Source: Hydractinia symbiolongicarpus
Taxonomy: Eukaryota > Cnidaria > Hydrozoa > Anthoathecata > Hydractiniidae
Direction of reading: 5' to 3'
Assembly (NCBI RefSeq): GCF_029227915.1
Contig: NC_079878.1
Location: 30,469,501-30,533,500 of the forward strand
Length of the DNA stretch: 64,000 nt
In this document: in pieces, positions 1 through 9,739 of the stretch
How positions within the stretch are numbered: position 1 is the first letter of the stretch
Layout: each line of letters starts with the position of its first letter
Made by a program: the position numbers and the translations under genes
The notes under the pieces: model-generated
The model's input: the letters and a program-made list of their open reading frames with translations, nothing else
The model's database searches: none
What the model was told of the DNA's origin: nothing

Positions 1-203
1 TTTTAGTGGTGAAAAGATAATTTAAAAAATCGTTCTGGAAATGAGTTTACTCCCTGGGTATTTTGTTTGGATACTTTTGACTATACGAGCCAAGCACGGG
101 ATTTACGGGAAATCGCGGGTTTTCGTTTGCCGGCGATTAAACTTCTTTTATTCAGCGTCTCATCAAAAATGAAAACATTTTTGAAAACTACAAGTCTCAT
201 GCG
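1..203 (+). repeat. Type F monomer exemplar
   Basis: Marked by tttggatac instead of tttgtatac and by tatacgagccaagcacggg instead of tatacgggccgagtccggg. It follows type E or opens the F-A-C-K string. Copies also lie at 2234, 5276, 6900, 9740, 12021, 15269 and 19449. The truncated monomer at 17502 is inferred to be a broken F. I see no F monomer to the right of about 19.65 kb. Confidence 0.85.
163..184. repeat. 22-bp dyad (hairpin-capable) in each monomer
   Basis: The arms tcaaaaatg and catttttga are exact reverse complements, 9 bp each, separated by aaaa. The element sits at positions 163-184 of the monomer and recurs every ~203 bp; this entry marks the first copy. It lies in the otherwise uniform 3' part. 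Some variants break it: aaaaacg or aaaagcg in right-hand B copies, aataaaaac, acatttgtg in M, and cattttcga in late A copies. Dyads are known protein-binding or hairpin-forming sites in satellites; any such role here is inference. Confidence 0.9.
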
Positions 204-406
204 TTTTAGTGGTGAAAAGATAATTTAAAAAATCGTTCTGGAAATGAGTTTACTCCCTGGGTATTTTCTTTGTATACTTTTGACTATACGGGCCGAGTCC
301 GGGATTTACGGGAATTCGCGGGTTTTCGTTTGCCGGCGATTAAACTTCTTTTATTCAGCGTCTTATCAAAAATGAAAACATTTTTGAAAACTACAAGTCT
401 CATACG
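204..406 (+). repeat. Type A monomer (reference monomer)
   Basis: Full 203-bp monomer used as reference. Landmarks in monomer coordinates: 1-30 A/T-rich start; ~31-45 cgttctggaaatgag; ~50-60 variable box actccctgggta; ~70-86 gtatacttttgactatac, which contains a 5-bp inverted repeat gtata/tatac; 87-119 four GGG tracts; 129-134 the palindrome gccggc; 163-184 the 22-bp dyad; ~190-203 caagtctcatacg. Type A is marked by gggtattttctttg, gggatttacgggaattcg (an EcoRI site) and often gcgtcttatc. It recurs through the left third and becomes frequent again after ~47 kb, where the a-to-g form attaaagttc appears. Hand count: 74 G/C of 203 bp and about 12 CpG. Confidence 0.93.
290..322 (+). other. Four phased GGG tracts in the monomer
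   Basis: GGG tracts lie at 290-292, 301-303, 310-312 and 320-322, with starts 11, 9 and 10 bp apart, about one helical turn each. Loops are 8, 6 and 7 nt, so the run just misses the strict 7-nt-loop G-quadruplex rule but fits extended-loop definitions. The pattern recurs in A, B, C and E monomers. P and P' lose one tract (gagcccgg), L and B* change others. Quadruplex formation or nucleosome phasing is inference. Confidence 0.75.
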
Positions 407-609
407 TTTTAGTGGTGAAAAAATAATTTAAAAAATCCTTCTGGAAATGAGTTTACTCCCTGTGTATTTTCTTTGTATACTTTTGACTATACGGGCCGAG
501 TCCGGGAGTTACGGGAATTCGCGGGTTTTCGTTTGCCGACGATTAAACATCTTTTATTCAGCGTCTCATCAAAAATGAAAACATTTTTGAAAACTACAAG
601 TCTCATGCG
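407..609 (+). repeat. Type C monomer exemplar
   Basis: Marked by ccttctgg, ccctgtgtattttc, gggagttacgggaattcg (gggaattacg or ggaaattacg in later copies) and gattaaacatc. In many copies gtatac is followed by ctttgac rather than ttttgac. It is one of the two dominant variants between ~12.6 and 47 kb, usually next to type B. A subset carries taatttcaaaaatc, which removes a stop codon and lengthens a spurious open frame. Confidence 0.85.
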
Positions 610-812
610 TTTTAGTGGTGAAAAAATAATTTAAAAAATCCTTCTGGAAATGAGTTAACTCCCTGTGTATTTTCTTTGGATACTTTTGACTATACGAGCC
701 AAGCACGGGATTTACGGGAAATCGCGGGTTTTCGTTTGCCGACGATTAAACTTCTTTTATTCAGCGTCTCATCAAAAATGAAAACATTTTTGAAAACTAC
801 AAGTCTCATGCG
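610..812 (+). repeat. Type K monomer exemplar
   Basis: A C/F mosaic. The left part is C-like (ccttctgg, ccctgtgtattttc) with gagttaactc, or gagttacctc in the copies at 5885 and 10349. The right part is F-like (tttggatac, gagccaagcacggg). K is confined to roughly the first 10.6 kb and always follows a C-like monomer, either type C or the C-like hybrid of the second A-C-K run of each copy. It probably arose by exchange between C and F monomers. Confidence 0.8.
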
Positions 813-1015
813 TTTTAGTGGTGAAAAGATAATTTAAAAAATCGTTCTGGAAATGAGTTTACTCCCTGGGTATTTTCTTTGTATACTTTTGACTATACGG
901 ACCGAGTCCGGGATTTACGGGAATTTGCGGGTTTTCGTTTGCCGGCAATTAAACTTCTTTTATTCAGCGTCTTATCAAAAATGAAAACATTTTTGAAAAC
1001 TACAAGTCTCATACG

Positions 1016-1218
1016 TTTTAGTGGTGAAAAAATAATTTAAAAAATCGTTCGGGAAATGAGTTTACTCCCTGGGTATTTTTTTTGTATACTTTTGACTATA
1101 CGGGCCGAGTCCGAGATTTACGGGAAATCGCGGGTTATCGTTTGCCGGCGATTAAACTTCTTTTATTCCGCGTCTCATCAAAAATGAAAACATTTTTGAA
1201 AACTACAAGTCTCATCCG
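1016..1218 (+). repeat. Type L monomer exemplar
   Basis: Marked by cgttcggg, ccctgggta followed by a pure T run of 7-8 before gtatac, gagtccgagatttacggg, ttattccgcgtctc and often catccg at the end. The T run differs by one base between copies (shorter near 20868 and 22085), as expected from slippage. Later L copies (23.5 to 44.6 kb) start after ggctcatgcatttt and follow a monomer lacking one a in tcatcaaaatg. Confidence 0.82.
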
Positions 1219-4200
1219 TTTTAGTGGTGAAAAGATAATTTAAAAAATCGTTCTGAAAATGAGTTTACTCGCAGGGTACTTTCTTTGTATACTTTTGACT
1301 ATACGGCCGAGTCCGGGATTTACGGGAAATCGCGGGTTTTCGTTTGCCGGCGATTAAACTTCTTTTATTCCGCGTCTCATCAAAAATGAAAACATTTTTG
1401 AAAACTACAAGTCTCATGCGTTTTAGTGGTGAAAAAATAATTTAAAAAATTCTTCTGGAAATGAGTTTACTCCCTGTGTATTTTCTTTGTATACTTTTGA
1501 CTATACGGGCCGAGTCCGGGAATTACGGGAATTCGCGGGTTTTCGTTTGCCGGCGATTAAACATCTTTTATTAAGCGTCTCATCAAAAATGAAAACATTT
1601 TTGAAAACTACAAGTCTCGTGCGTTTTAGTGGTGAAAAGATAATTTAAAAAATCGTTCTGGAAATGAGTTTACTCGCAGGGTACTTTGTTTGTATACTTT
1701 TTGACTATACGGGCCGAGTCCGGGATTTATGGGAAATCGCGGGTTTTTGTTTGCCGGCGATTAAACTTCTTTTATTCAGCGTCTTATCAAAAATGAAAAC
1801 ATTTTTGAAAACTACAAGTCTCATGCGTTTTAGTGGTGAAAAGATAATTTAAAAAATCGTTCTGGAAATGAGTTTACTCCCTGGGTATTTTCTTTGTATA
1901 CTTTTGACTATACGGGCCGAGTCCGGGATTTACGGGAATTCGCGGGTTTTCGTTTGCCGGCGATTAAACTTCTTTTATTCAGCGTCTTATCAAAAATGAA
2001 AACATTTTTGAAAACTACAAGTCTCATACGTTTTAGTGGTGAAAAAATAATTTAAAAAATCGTTCGGGAAATAAGTTTACTTCCTGGGTACTTTATTTGT
2101 ATACTTTTGATTATACGGGCCGAGTCCGGGATATACGGGAAATCGCGGGTTTTCGTTTGCCGGCGATTAAACTTCCTTTATTCAGCGTCTCATCAAAAAT
2201 GAAAACATTTTTGAAAACTGCAAGTCTCATGCGTTTTAGTGGTGAAAATATAATTTAAAAAATCGTTCTGGAAATGAGTTTACTCCCTGGGTATTTTCTT
2301 TGGATACTTTTGACTATACGAGCCAAGCACGGGATTTACGGGAAATCGCGGGTTTTCGTTTGCCGGCGATTAAACTTCTTTTATTCAGCGTCTCATCAAA
2401 AATGAAAACATTTTTGAAAAATACAAGTCACATGCGTTTTAGTGGTGAAAAGATAATTTAAAAAATCGTTCTGGAAATGACTTTACTCACGGGGTACTTT
2501 CTTTGTATATACTCGACTATACGGGCCAAGCGCGGGATTTACGGGAAATCGCGGGTTTTCGTTTGCCGACGATTAAACTTCTTTTATTCAGTGTCTCATC
2601 AATAATGAAAACATTTTTGAAAACTACAAGTCTCATGCGTTTTAGTGGTGAAAAAATAATTTAAAAAATCGTTCGGGAAATGAGTTTACTCACACGGTAC
2701 TTTCTTTGTATACATTCGACTATACGGGCCAAGCACGGGATTTACGAGAAATCGTGGGTTTTCATTTGCCGGCGATTAAACTTCTTTTATTCAGCGTCTC
2801 ATCAAAAATGAAAACATTTTTGAAAACTACAAGTCTCATGCGTTTTAGTGGTGAAAAAATAATTTAAAAAATCGTTCGGGAAATGAGTTTACTCACACGA
2901 TACTTTCTTTGTATACATTCGACTATACGGCCAAGCCCGGGATTTACGGGAAAACGCGGTTTTTCGTTTGCCGGCGATTAAACTTCTTTCATTAAGCGTC
3001 TCATCAAAAATGAAAACATTCCTGAAAACTACAAGTCTCATGCGTTTTAGTGGTGAAAAAATAATTTAAAAAATCGTTCGGGAAATAAGTTTACTTCCTG
3101 GGTACTTTATTTGTATACTTTTGATTATACGGGCCGAGTCCGCGATATACGGAAAATCGCGGGTTTTCGTTTGCCGGAGATTAAACTTCCTTTATTCAGC
3201 GTCTCATCAAAAATGAAAACATGTTTGAAAACTACAAGTCTCATGCGTTTTAGTGGTGAAAAGATAATTTAAAAAATCCTTCTGGAAATGAGTTTACTCC
3301 CTGGGTATTTTCTTTGTATACTTTTGACTATACGGGCCGAGTCCGGGATTTACGGGAATTCGCGGGTTTTCGTTTGCCGGCGATTAAACTTCTTTTATTC
3401 AGCGTCTCATCAAAAATGAAAACATGTTTGAAAACTACAAGTCTCATGCGTTTTAGTGGTGAAAAGATAATTTAAAAAATCGTTCTGGAAATGAGTTTAC
3501 TCCCTGGGTATTTTCTTTGTATACTTTTGACTATACGGGCCGAGTCCGGGATTTACGGGAATTCGCGGGTTTTCGTTTGCCGGCGATTAAACTTCTTTTA
3601 TTCAGCGTCTTATCAAAAATGAAAACATTTTTGAAAACTACAAGTCTCATACGTTTTAGTGGTGAAAAAATAATTTAAAAAATCCTTCTGGAAATGAGTT
3701 TACTCCCTGTGTATTTTCTTTGTATACTTTTGACTATACGGGCCGAGTCCGGGAGTTACGGGAATTCGCGGGTTTTCGTTTGCCGACGATTAAACATCTT
3801 TTATTCAGCGTCTCATCAAAAATGAAAACATTTTTGAAAACTACAAGTCTCATGCGTTTTAGTGGTGAAAAAATAATTTAAAAAATCCTTCTGGAAATGA
3901 GTTAACTCCCTGTGTATTTTCTTTGGATACTTTTGACTATACGAGCCAAGCACGGGATTTACGGGAAATCGCGGGTTTTCGTTTGCCGGCGATTAAACTT
4001 CTTTCATTAAGCGTCTCATCAAAAATGAAAACATTCCTGAAAACTACAAGTCTCATGCGTTTTAGTGGTGAAAAAATAATTTAAAAAATCGTTCGGGAAA
4101 TGAGTTTACTCACACGATACTTTCTTTGTATACATTCGACTATACGGCCAAGCCCGGGATTTACGGGAAAACGCGGTTTTTCGTTTGCCGGCGATTAAAC

Positions 4201-5884
4201 TTCTTTCCTTAAGCGTCTCATCAAAAATGAAAACATTCCTGAAAACTACAAGTCTCGTGCATTTTAGTGGTGAAAAAATAATTTAAAAAATCGTTCGGGA
4301 AATGGGTTTACTCCCTGGGTATTTTCTTTGTATACTTTTGACTATACGGGCCGAGTCCGGGATTTACGGGAATTCGCGGGTTTTCGTTTGCCGGCGATTA
4401 AACTTCTTTTATTCAGCGTCTCATCAAAAATGAAAACATGTTTGAAAACTACAAGTCTCATGCGTTTTAGTGGTGAAAAGATAATTTAAAAAATCGTTCT
4501 GGAAATGAGTTTACTCCCTGGGTATTTTCTTTGTATACTTTTGACTATACGGGCCGAGTCCGGGAGTTACGGGAATTCGCGGGTTTTCGTTTGCCGACGA
4601 TTAAACATCTTTTATTCAGCGTCTCATCAAAAATGAAAACATTTTTGAAAACTACAAGTCTCATGCGTTTTAGTGGTGAAAAAATAATTTAAAAAATCCT
4701 TCTGGAAATGAGTTAACTCCCTGTGTATTTTCTTTGGATACTTTTGACTATACGAGCCAAGCACGGGATTTACGGGAAATCGCGGGTTTTCGTTTGCCGG
4801 CGATTAAACTTCTTTCATTAAGCGTCTCATCAAAAATGAAAACATTCCTGAAAACTACAAGTCTCATGCGTTTTAGTGGTGAAAAAATAATTTAAAAAAT
4901 CGTTCGGGAAATGAGTTTACTCACACGATACTTTCTTTGTATACATTCGACTATACGGCCAAGCCCGGGATTTAGGGGAAAACGCGGTTTTTCGTTTGCC
5001 GGCGATTAAACTTCTTTCATTAAGCGTCTCATCAAAAATGAAAACATTCCTGAAAACTACAAGTCTCGTGCGTTTTAGTGGTGAAAAAACAATTTAAAAA
5101 ATCGTTCGGGAAATAAGTTTACTTCCTGGGTACTTTATTTGTATACTTTTGATTATACGGGCCGAGTCCGCGATATACGGAAAATCGCGGGTTTTCGTTT
5201 GCCGGAGATTAAACTTCCTTTATTCAGCGTCTCATCAAAAATGAAAACATTTTTGAAAACTACAAGTCTCATGCATTTTAGTGGTGAAAATATAATTTAA
5301 AAAATCGTTCTGGAAATGAGTTTACTCCCTGGGTATTTTGTTTGGATACTTTTGACTATACGAGCCAAGCACGGGATTTACGGGAAATCGCGGGTTTTCG
5401 TTTGCCGGCGATTAAACTTCTTTTATTCAGCGTCTCATCAAAAATGAAAACATTTTTGAAAACTACAAGTCTCATGCGTTTTAGTGGTGAAAAGATAATT
5501 TAAAAAATCGTTCTGGAAATGAGTTTACTCCCTGGGTATTTTCTTTGTATACTTTTGACTATACGGGCCGAGTCCGGGATTTACGGGAATTCGCGGGTTT
5601 TCGTTTGCCGGCGATTAAACTTCTTTTATTCAGCGTCTTATCAAAAATGAAAACATTTTTGAAAACTACAAGTCTCATACGTTTTAGTGGTGAAAAAATA
5701 ATTTAAAAAATCCTTCCGGAAATGAGTTTACTCCCTGTGTATTTTCTTTGTATACTTTTGACTATACGGGCCGAGTCCGGGAGTTACGGGAATTCGCGGG
5801 TTTTCGTTTGCCGACGATTAAACATCTTTTATTCAGCGTCTCATCAAAAATGAAAACATTTTTGAAAACTACAAGTCTCATGCG

Positions 5885-6087
5885 TTTTAGTGGTGAAAAA
5901 GTAATTTAAAAAATCCTTCTGGAAATGAGTTACCTCCCTGTGTATTTTCTTTGGATACTTTTGACTATACGAGCCAAGCACGGGATTTACGGGAAATCGC
6001 GGGTTTTCGTTTGCCGGCGATTAAACTTCTTTTATTCCGCGTCTCACCAAAAATGAAAACATTTTTGAAAACTACAAGTCTCATGCG
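5885..6087 (+). repeat. K/B chimeric monomer (three-monomer deletion scar)
   Basis: The left part is type K (gagttacctc, tttggatac, gagccaagcacggg); the right part is type B of the left region (gccggcgatt, ttattccgcgtctc), followed by C. In copies 1 and 3 the order is K-A-L-B-C. The exchange lies in the shared stretch at about 5981-6016. This indicates an unequal exchange or deletion that removed about 609 bp. Confidence 0.78.
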
Positions 6088-6290
6088 TTTTAGTGGTGAA
6101 AAAATAATTTAAAAAATTCTTCTGGAAATGAGTTTACTCCCTGTGTATTTTCTTTGTATACTTTTGACTATACGGGCCGAGTCCGGGAATTACGGGAATT
6201 CGCGGGTTTTCGTTTGCCGGCGATTAAACATCTTTTATTAAGCGTCTCATCAAAAATGAAAACATTTTTGAAAACTACAAGTCTCGTGCG

Positions 6291-6493
6291 TTTTAGTGGT
6301 GAAAAGATAATTTAAAAAATCGTTCTGGAAATGAGTTTACTCGCAGGGTACTTTGTTTGTATACTTTTGACTATACGGGCCGAGTCCGGGATTTATGGGA
6401 AATCGCGGGTTTTCGTTTGCCGGCGATTAAACTTCTTTTATTCAGCGTCTTATCAAAAATGAAAACATTTTTGAAAACTACAAGTCTCATGCG
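6291..6493 (+). repeat. Type M monomer exemplar
   Basis: A B relative with gtactttgtttgtatac and gggatttatgggaaatcg (ttatggg instead of ttacggg). Later copies start ttagtggcgaaaag and have acatttgtgaaaac near the 3' end. Copies include 1624 (one extra t, about 204 bp), 11413, 16893 and many between 23.3 and 49.6 kb, where M is normally followed by P. Confidence 0.82.
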
Positions 6494-6696
6494 TTTTAGT
6501 GGTGAAAAGATAATTTAAAAAATCGTTCTGGAAATGAGTTTACTCCCTGGGTATTTTCTTTGTATACTTTTGACTATACGGGCCGAGTCCGGGATTTACG
6601 GGAATTCGCGGGTTTTCGTTTGCCGGCGATTAAACTTCTTTTATTCAGCGTCTTATCAAAAATGAAAACATTTTTGAAAACTACAAGTCTCATACG

Positions 6697-6899
6697 TTTT
6701 AGTGGTGAAAAAATAATTTAAAAAATCGTTCGGGAAATAAGTTTACTTCCTGGGTACTTTATTTGTATACTTTTGATTATACGGGCCGAGTCCGGGATAT
6801 ACGGGAAATCGCGGGTTTTCGTTTGCCGGCGATTAAACTTCCTTTATTCAGCGTCTCATCAAAAATGAAAACATTTTTGAAAACTGCAAGTCTCATGCG
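6697..6899 (+). repeat. Type E monomer exemplar
   Basis: Marked by cgttcgggaaataag, acttcctgggtactttattt, ttttgattatacggg and gggatatacggg, with attaaacttcc downstream. Present from the left end to about 20 kb. Its right part survives in B/E hybrid monomers at 20462, 21679 and 25736. Confidence 0.83.
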
Positions 6900-8523
6900 T
6901 TTTAGTGGTGAAAATATAATTTAAAAAATCGTTCTGGAAATGAGTTTACTCCCTGGGTATTTTCTTTGGATACTTTTGACTATACGAGCCAAGCACGGGA
7001 TTTACGGGAAATCGCGGGTTTTCGTTTGCCGGCGATTAAACTTCTTTTATTCAGCGTCTCATCAAAAATGAAAACATTTTTGAAAAATACAAGTCACATG
7101 CGTTTTAGTGGTGAAAAGATAATTTAAAAAATCGTTCTGGAAATGACTTTACTCACGGGGTACTTTCTTTGTATATACTCGACTATACGGGCCAAGCACG
7201 GGATTTACGGGAAATCGCGGGTTTTCGTTTGCCGACGATTAAACTTCTTTTATTCAGTGTCTCATCAATAATGAAAACATTTTTGAAAACTACAAGTCTC
7301 ATGCGTTTTAGTGGTGAAAAAATAATTTAAAAAATCGTTCGGGAAATGAGTTTACTCACACGGTACTTTCTTTGTATACATTCGACTATACGGGACAAGC
7401 ACGGGATTTACGAGAAATCGTGGGTTTTCATTTGCCGGCGATTAAACTTCTTTTATTCAGCGTCTCATCAAAAATGAAAACATTTTTGAAAACTACAAGT
7501 CTCATGCGTTTTAGTGGTGAAAAAATAATTTAAAAAATCGTTCGGGAAATAAGTTTACTTCCTGGGTACTTTATTTGTATACTTTTGATTATACGGGCCG
7601 AGTCCGCGATATACGGAAAATCGCGGGTTTTCGTTTGCCGGAGATTAAACTTCCTTTATTCAGCGTCTCATCAAAAATGAAAACATGTTTGAAAACTACA
7701 AGTCTCATGCGTTTTAGTGGTGAAAAGATAATTTAAAAAATCCTTCTGGAAATGAGTTTACTCCCTGGGTATTTTCTTTGTATACTTTTGACTATACGGG
7801 CCGAGTCCGGGATTTACGGGAATTCGCGGGTTTTCGTTTGCCGGCGATTAAACTTCTTTTATTCAGCGTCTCATCAAAAATGAAAACATGTTTGAAAACT
7901 ACAAGTCTCATGCGTTTTAGTGGTGAAAAGATAATTTAAAAAATCGTTCTGGAAATGAGTTTACTCCCTGGGTATTTTCTTTGTATACTTTTGACTATAC
8001 GGGCCGAGTCCGGGATTTACGGGAATTCGCGGGTTTTCGTTTGCCGGCGATTAAACTTCTTTTATTCAGCGTCTTATCAAAAATGAAAACATTTTTGAAA
8101 ACTACAAGTCTCATACGTTTTAGTGGTGAAAAAATAATTTAAAAAATCCTTCTGGAAATGAGTTTACTCCCTGTGTATTTTCTTTGTATACTTTTGACTA
8201 TACGGGCCGAGTCCGGGAGTTACGGGAATTCGCGGGTTTTCGTTTGCCGACGATTAAACATCTTTTATTCAGCGTCTCATCAAAAATGAAAACATTTTTG
8301 AAAACTACAAGTCTCATGCGTTTTAGTGGTGAAAAAATAATTTAAAAAATCCTTCTGGAAATGAGTTAACTCCCTGTGTATTTTCTTTGGATACTTTTGA
8401 CTATACGAGCCAAGCACGGGATTTACGGGAAATCGCGGGTTTTCGTTTGCCGGCGATTAAACTTCTTTCATTAAGCGTCTCATCAAAAATGAAAACATTC
8501 CTGAAAACTACAAGTCTCATGCG

Positions 8524-8725
8524 TTTTAGTGGTGAAAAAATAATTTAAAAAATCGTTCGGGAAATGAGTTTACTCACACGATACTTTCTTTGTATACATT
8601 CGACTATACGGCCAAGCCCGGGATTTACGGGAAAACGCGGTTTTTCGTTTGCCGGCGATTAAACTTCTTTCATTAAGCGTCTCATCAAAAATGAAAACAT
8701 TCCTGAAAACTACAAGTCTCATGCG
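8524..8725 (+). repeat. Type G monomer exemplar
   Basis: A 202-bp monomer marked by actcacacgatac, tatacattcgactatac, ggccaagcccggg (one g fewer), aaaacgcggtttttcg and cattaagcgtc followed by acattcctg. It occurs only in about the first 9.6 kb and is the most divergent of the left-hand variants. A related G' form (2640, 7306) has actcacacggtac and gagaaatcgtggg. Confidence 0.8.
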
Positions 8726-9739
8726 TTTTAGTGGTGAAAAAATAATTTAAAAAATCGTTCTGGAAATGAGTTTACTCCCTGGGTATTTTCTTTGTATACT
8801 TTTGACTATACGGGCCGAGTCTGGGATTTACGGGAATTCGCGGGTTTTCGTTTGCCGGCGATTAAACTTCTTTTATTCAGCGTCTTATCAAAAATGAAAA
8901 CATTTTTGAAAACTACAAGTCTCATACGTTTTAGTGGTGAAAAAATAATTTAAAAAATCCTTCTGGAAATGAGTTTACTCCCTGTGTATTTTCTTTGTAT
9001 ACTTTTGACTATACGGGCCGAGTCCGGGAGTTACGGGAATTCGCGGGTTTTCGTTTGCCGACGATTAAACATCTTTTATTCAGCGTCTCATCAAAAATGA
9101 AAACATTTTTGAAAACTACAAGTCTCATGCGTTTTAGTGGTGAAAAAATAATTTAAAAAATCCTTCTGGAAATGAGTTAACTCCCTGTGTATTTTCTTTG
9201 GATACTTTTGACTATACGAGCCAAGCACGGGATTTACGGGAAATCGCGGGTTTTCGTTTGCCGGCGATTAAACTTCTTTCATTAAGCGTCTCATCAAAAA
9301 TGAAAACATTCCTGAAAACTACAAGTCTCATGCGTTTTAGTGGTGAAAAAATAATTTAAAAAATCGTTCGGGAAATGAGTTTACTCACACGATACTTTCT
9401 TTGTATACATTCGACTATACGGCCAAGCCCGGGATTTACGGGAAAACGCGGTTTTTCGTTTGCCGGCGATTAAACTTCTTTCATTAAGCGTCTCATCAAA
9501 AATGAAAACATTCCTGAAAACTACAAGTCTCATGCGTTTTAGTGGTGAAAAAATAATTTAAAAAATCGTTCGGGAAATAAGTTTACTTCCTGGGTACTTT
9601 ATTTGTATACTTTTGATTATACGGGCCGAGTCCGCGATATACGGAAAATCGCGGGTTTTCGTTTGCCGGAGATTAAACTTCCTTTATTCAGCGTCTCATC
9701 AAAAATGAAAACATTTTTGAAAACTACAAGTCTCATGCA

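Larger units (their letters stand above)
1..5275 (+). repeat. HOR-1 copy 1 (26 monomers)
   Basis: Reads F-A-C-K-A-L-B-C-M-A-E-F-D'-G'-G-E-A-A-C-K-G-A-C-K-G-E by eye; the C before the last K is a hybrid with a type A left part. The next F at 5276 starts the second copy. Whether the array repeats further to the left is unknown because the window starts here. The length is 3 bp less than 26 x 203, accounted for by three 202-bp G monomers, one 202-bp B (1219-1420) and one 204-bp M. Confidence 0.82.
5276..9739 (+). repeat. HOR-1 copy 2 (22 monomers, 4464 bp)
   Basis: Reads F-A-C-K/B-C-M-A-E-F-D'-G'-E-A-A-C-K-G-A-C-K-G-E. Compared with copy 1 it lacks A-L-B (three monomers lost through the K/B fusion at 5885) and one G after G'. 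The 811-bp length difference matches four missing monomers allowing for 1-bp indels. Confidence 0.82.

Noticed and set aside
327-343. CENP-B box (TTCG....A..CGGG)
   Set aside because: ttcgtttgccggcgatt has the TTCG but c instead of the central A and gcga instead of CGGG. Neither strand of the monomer gives a better match.
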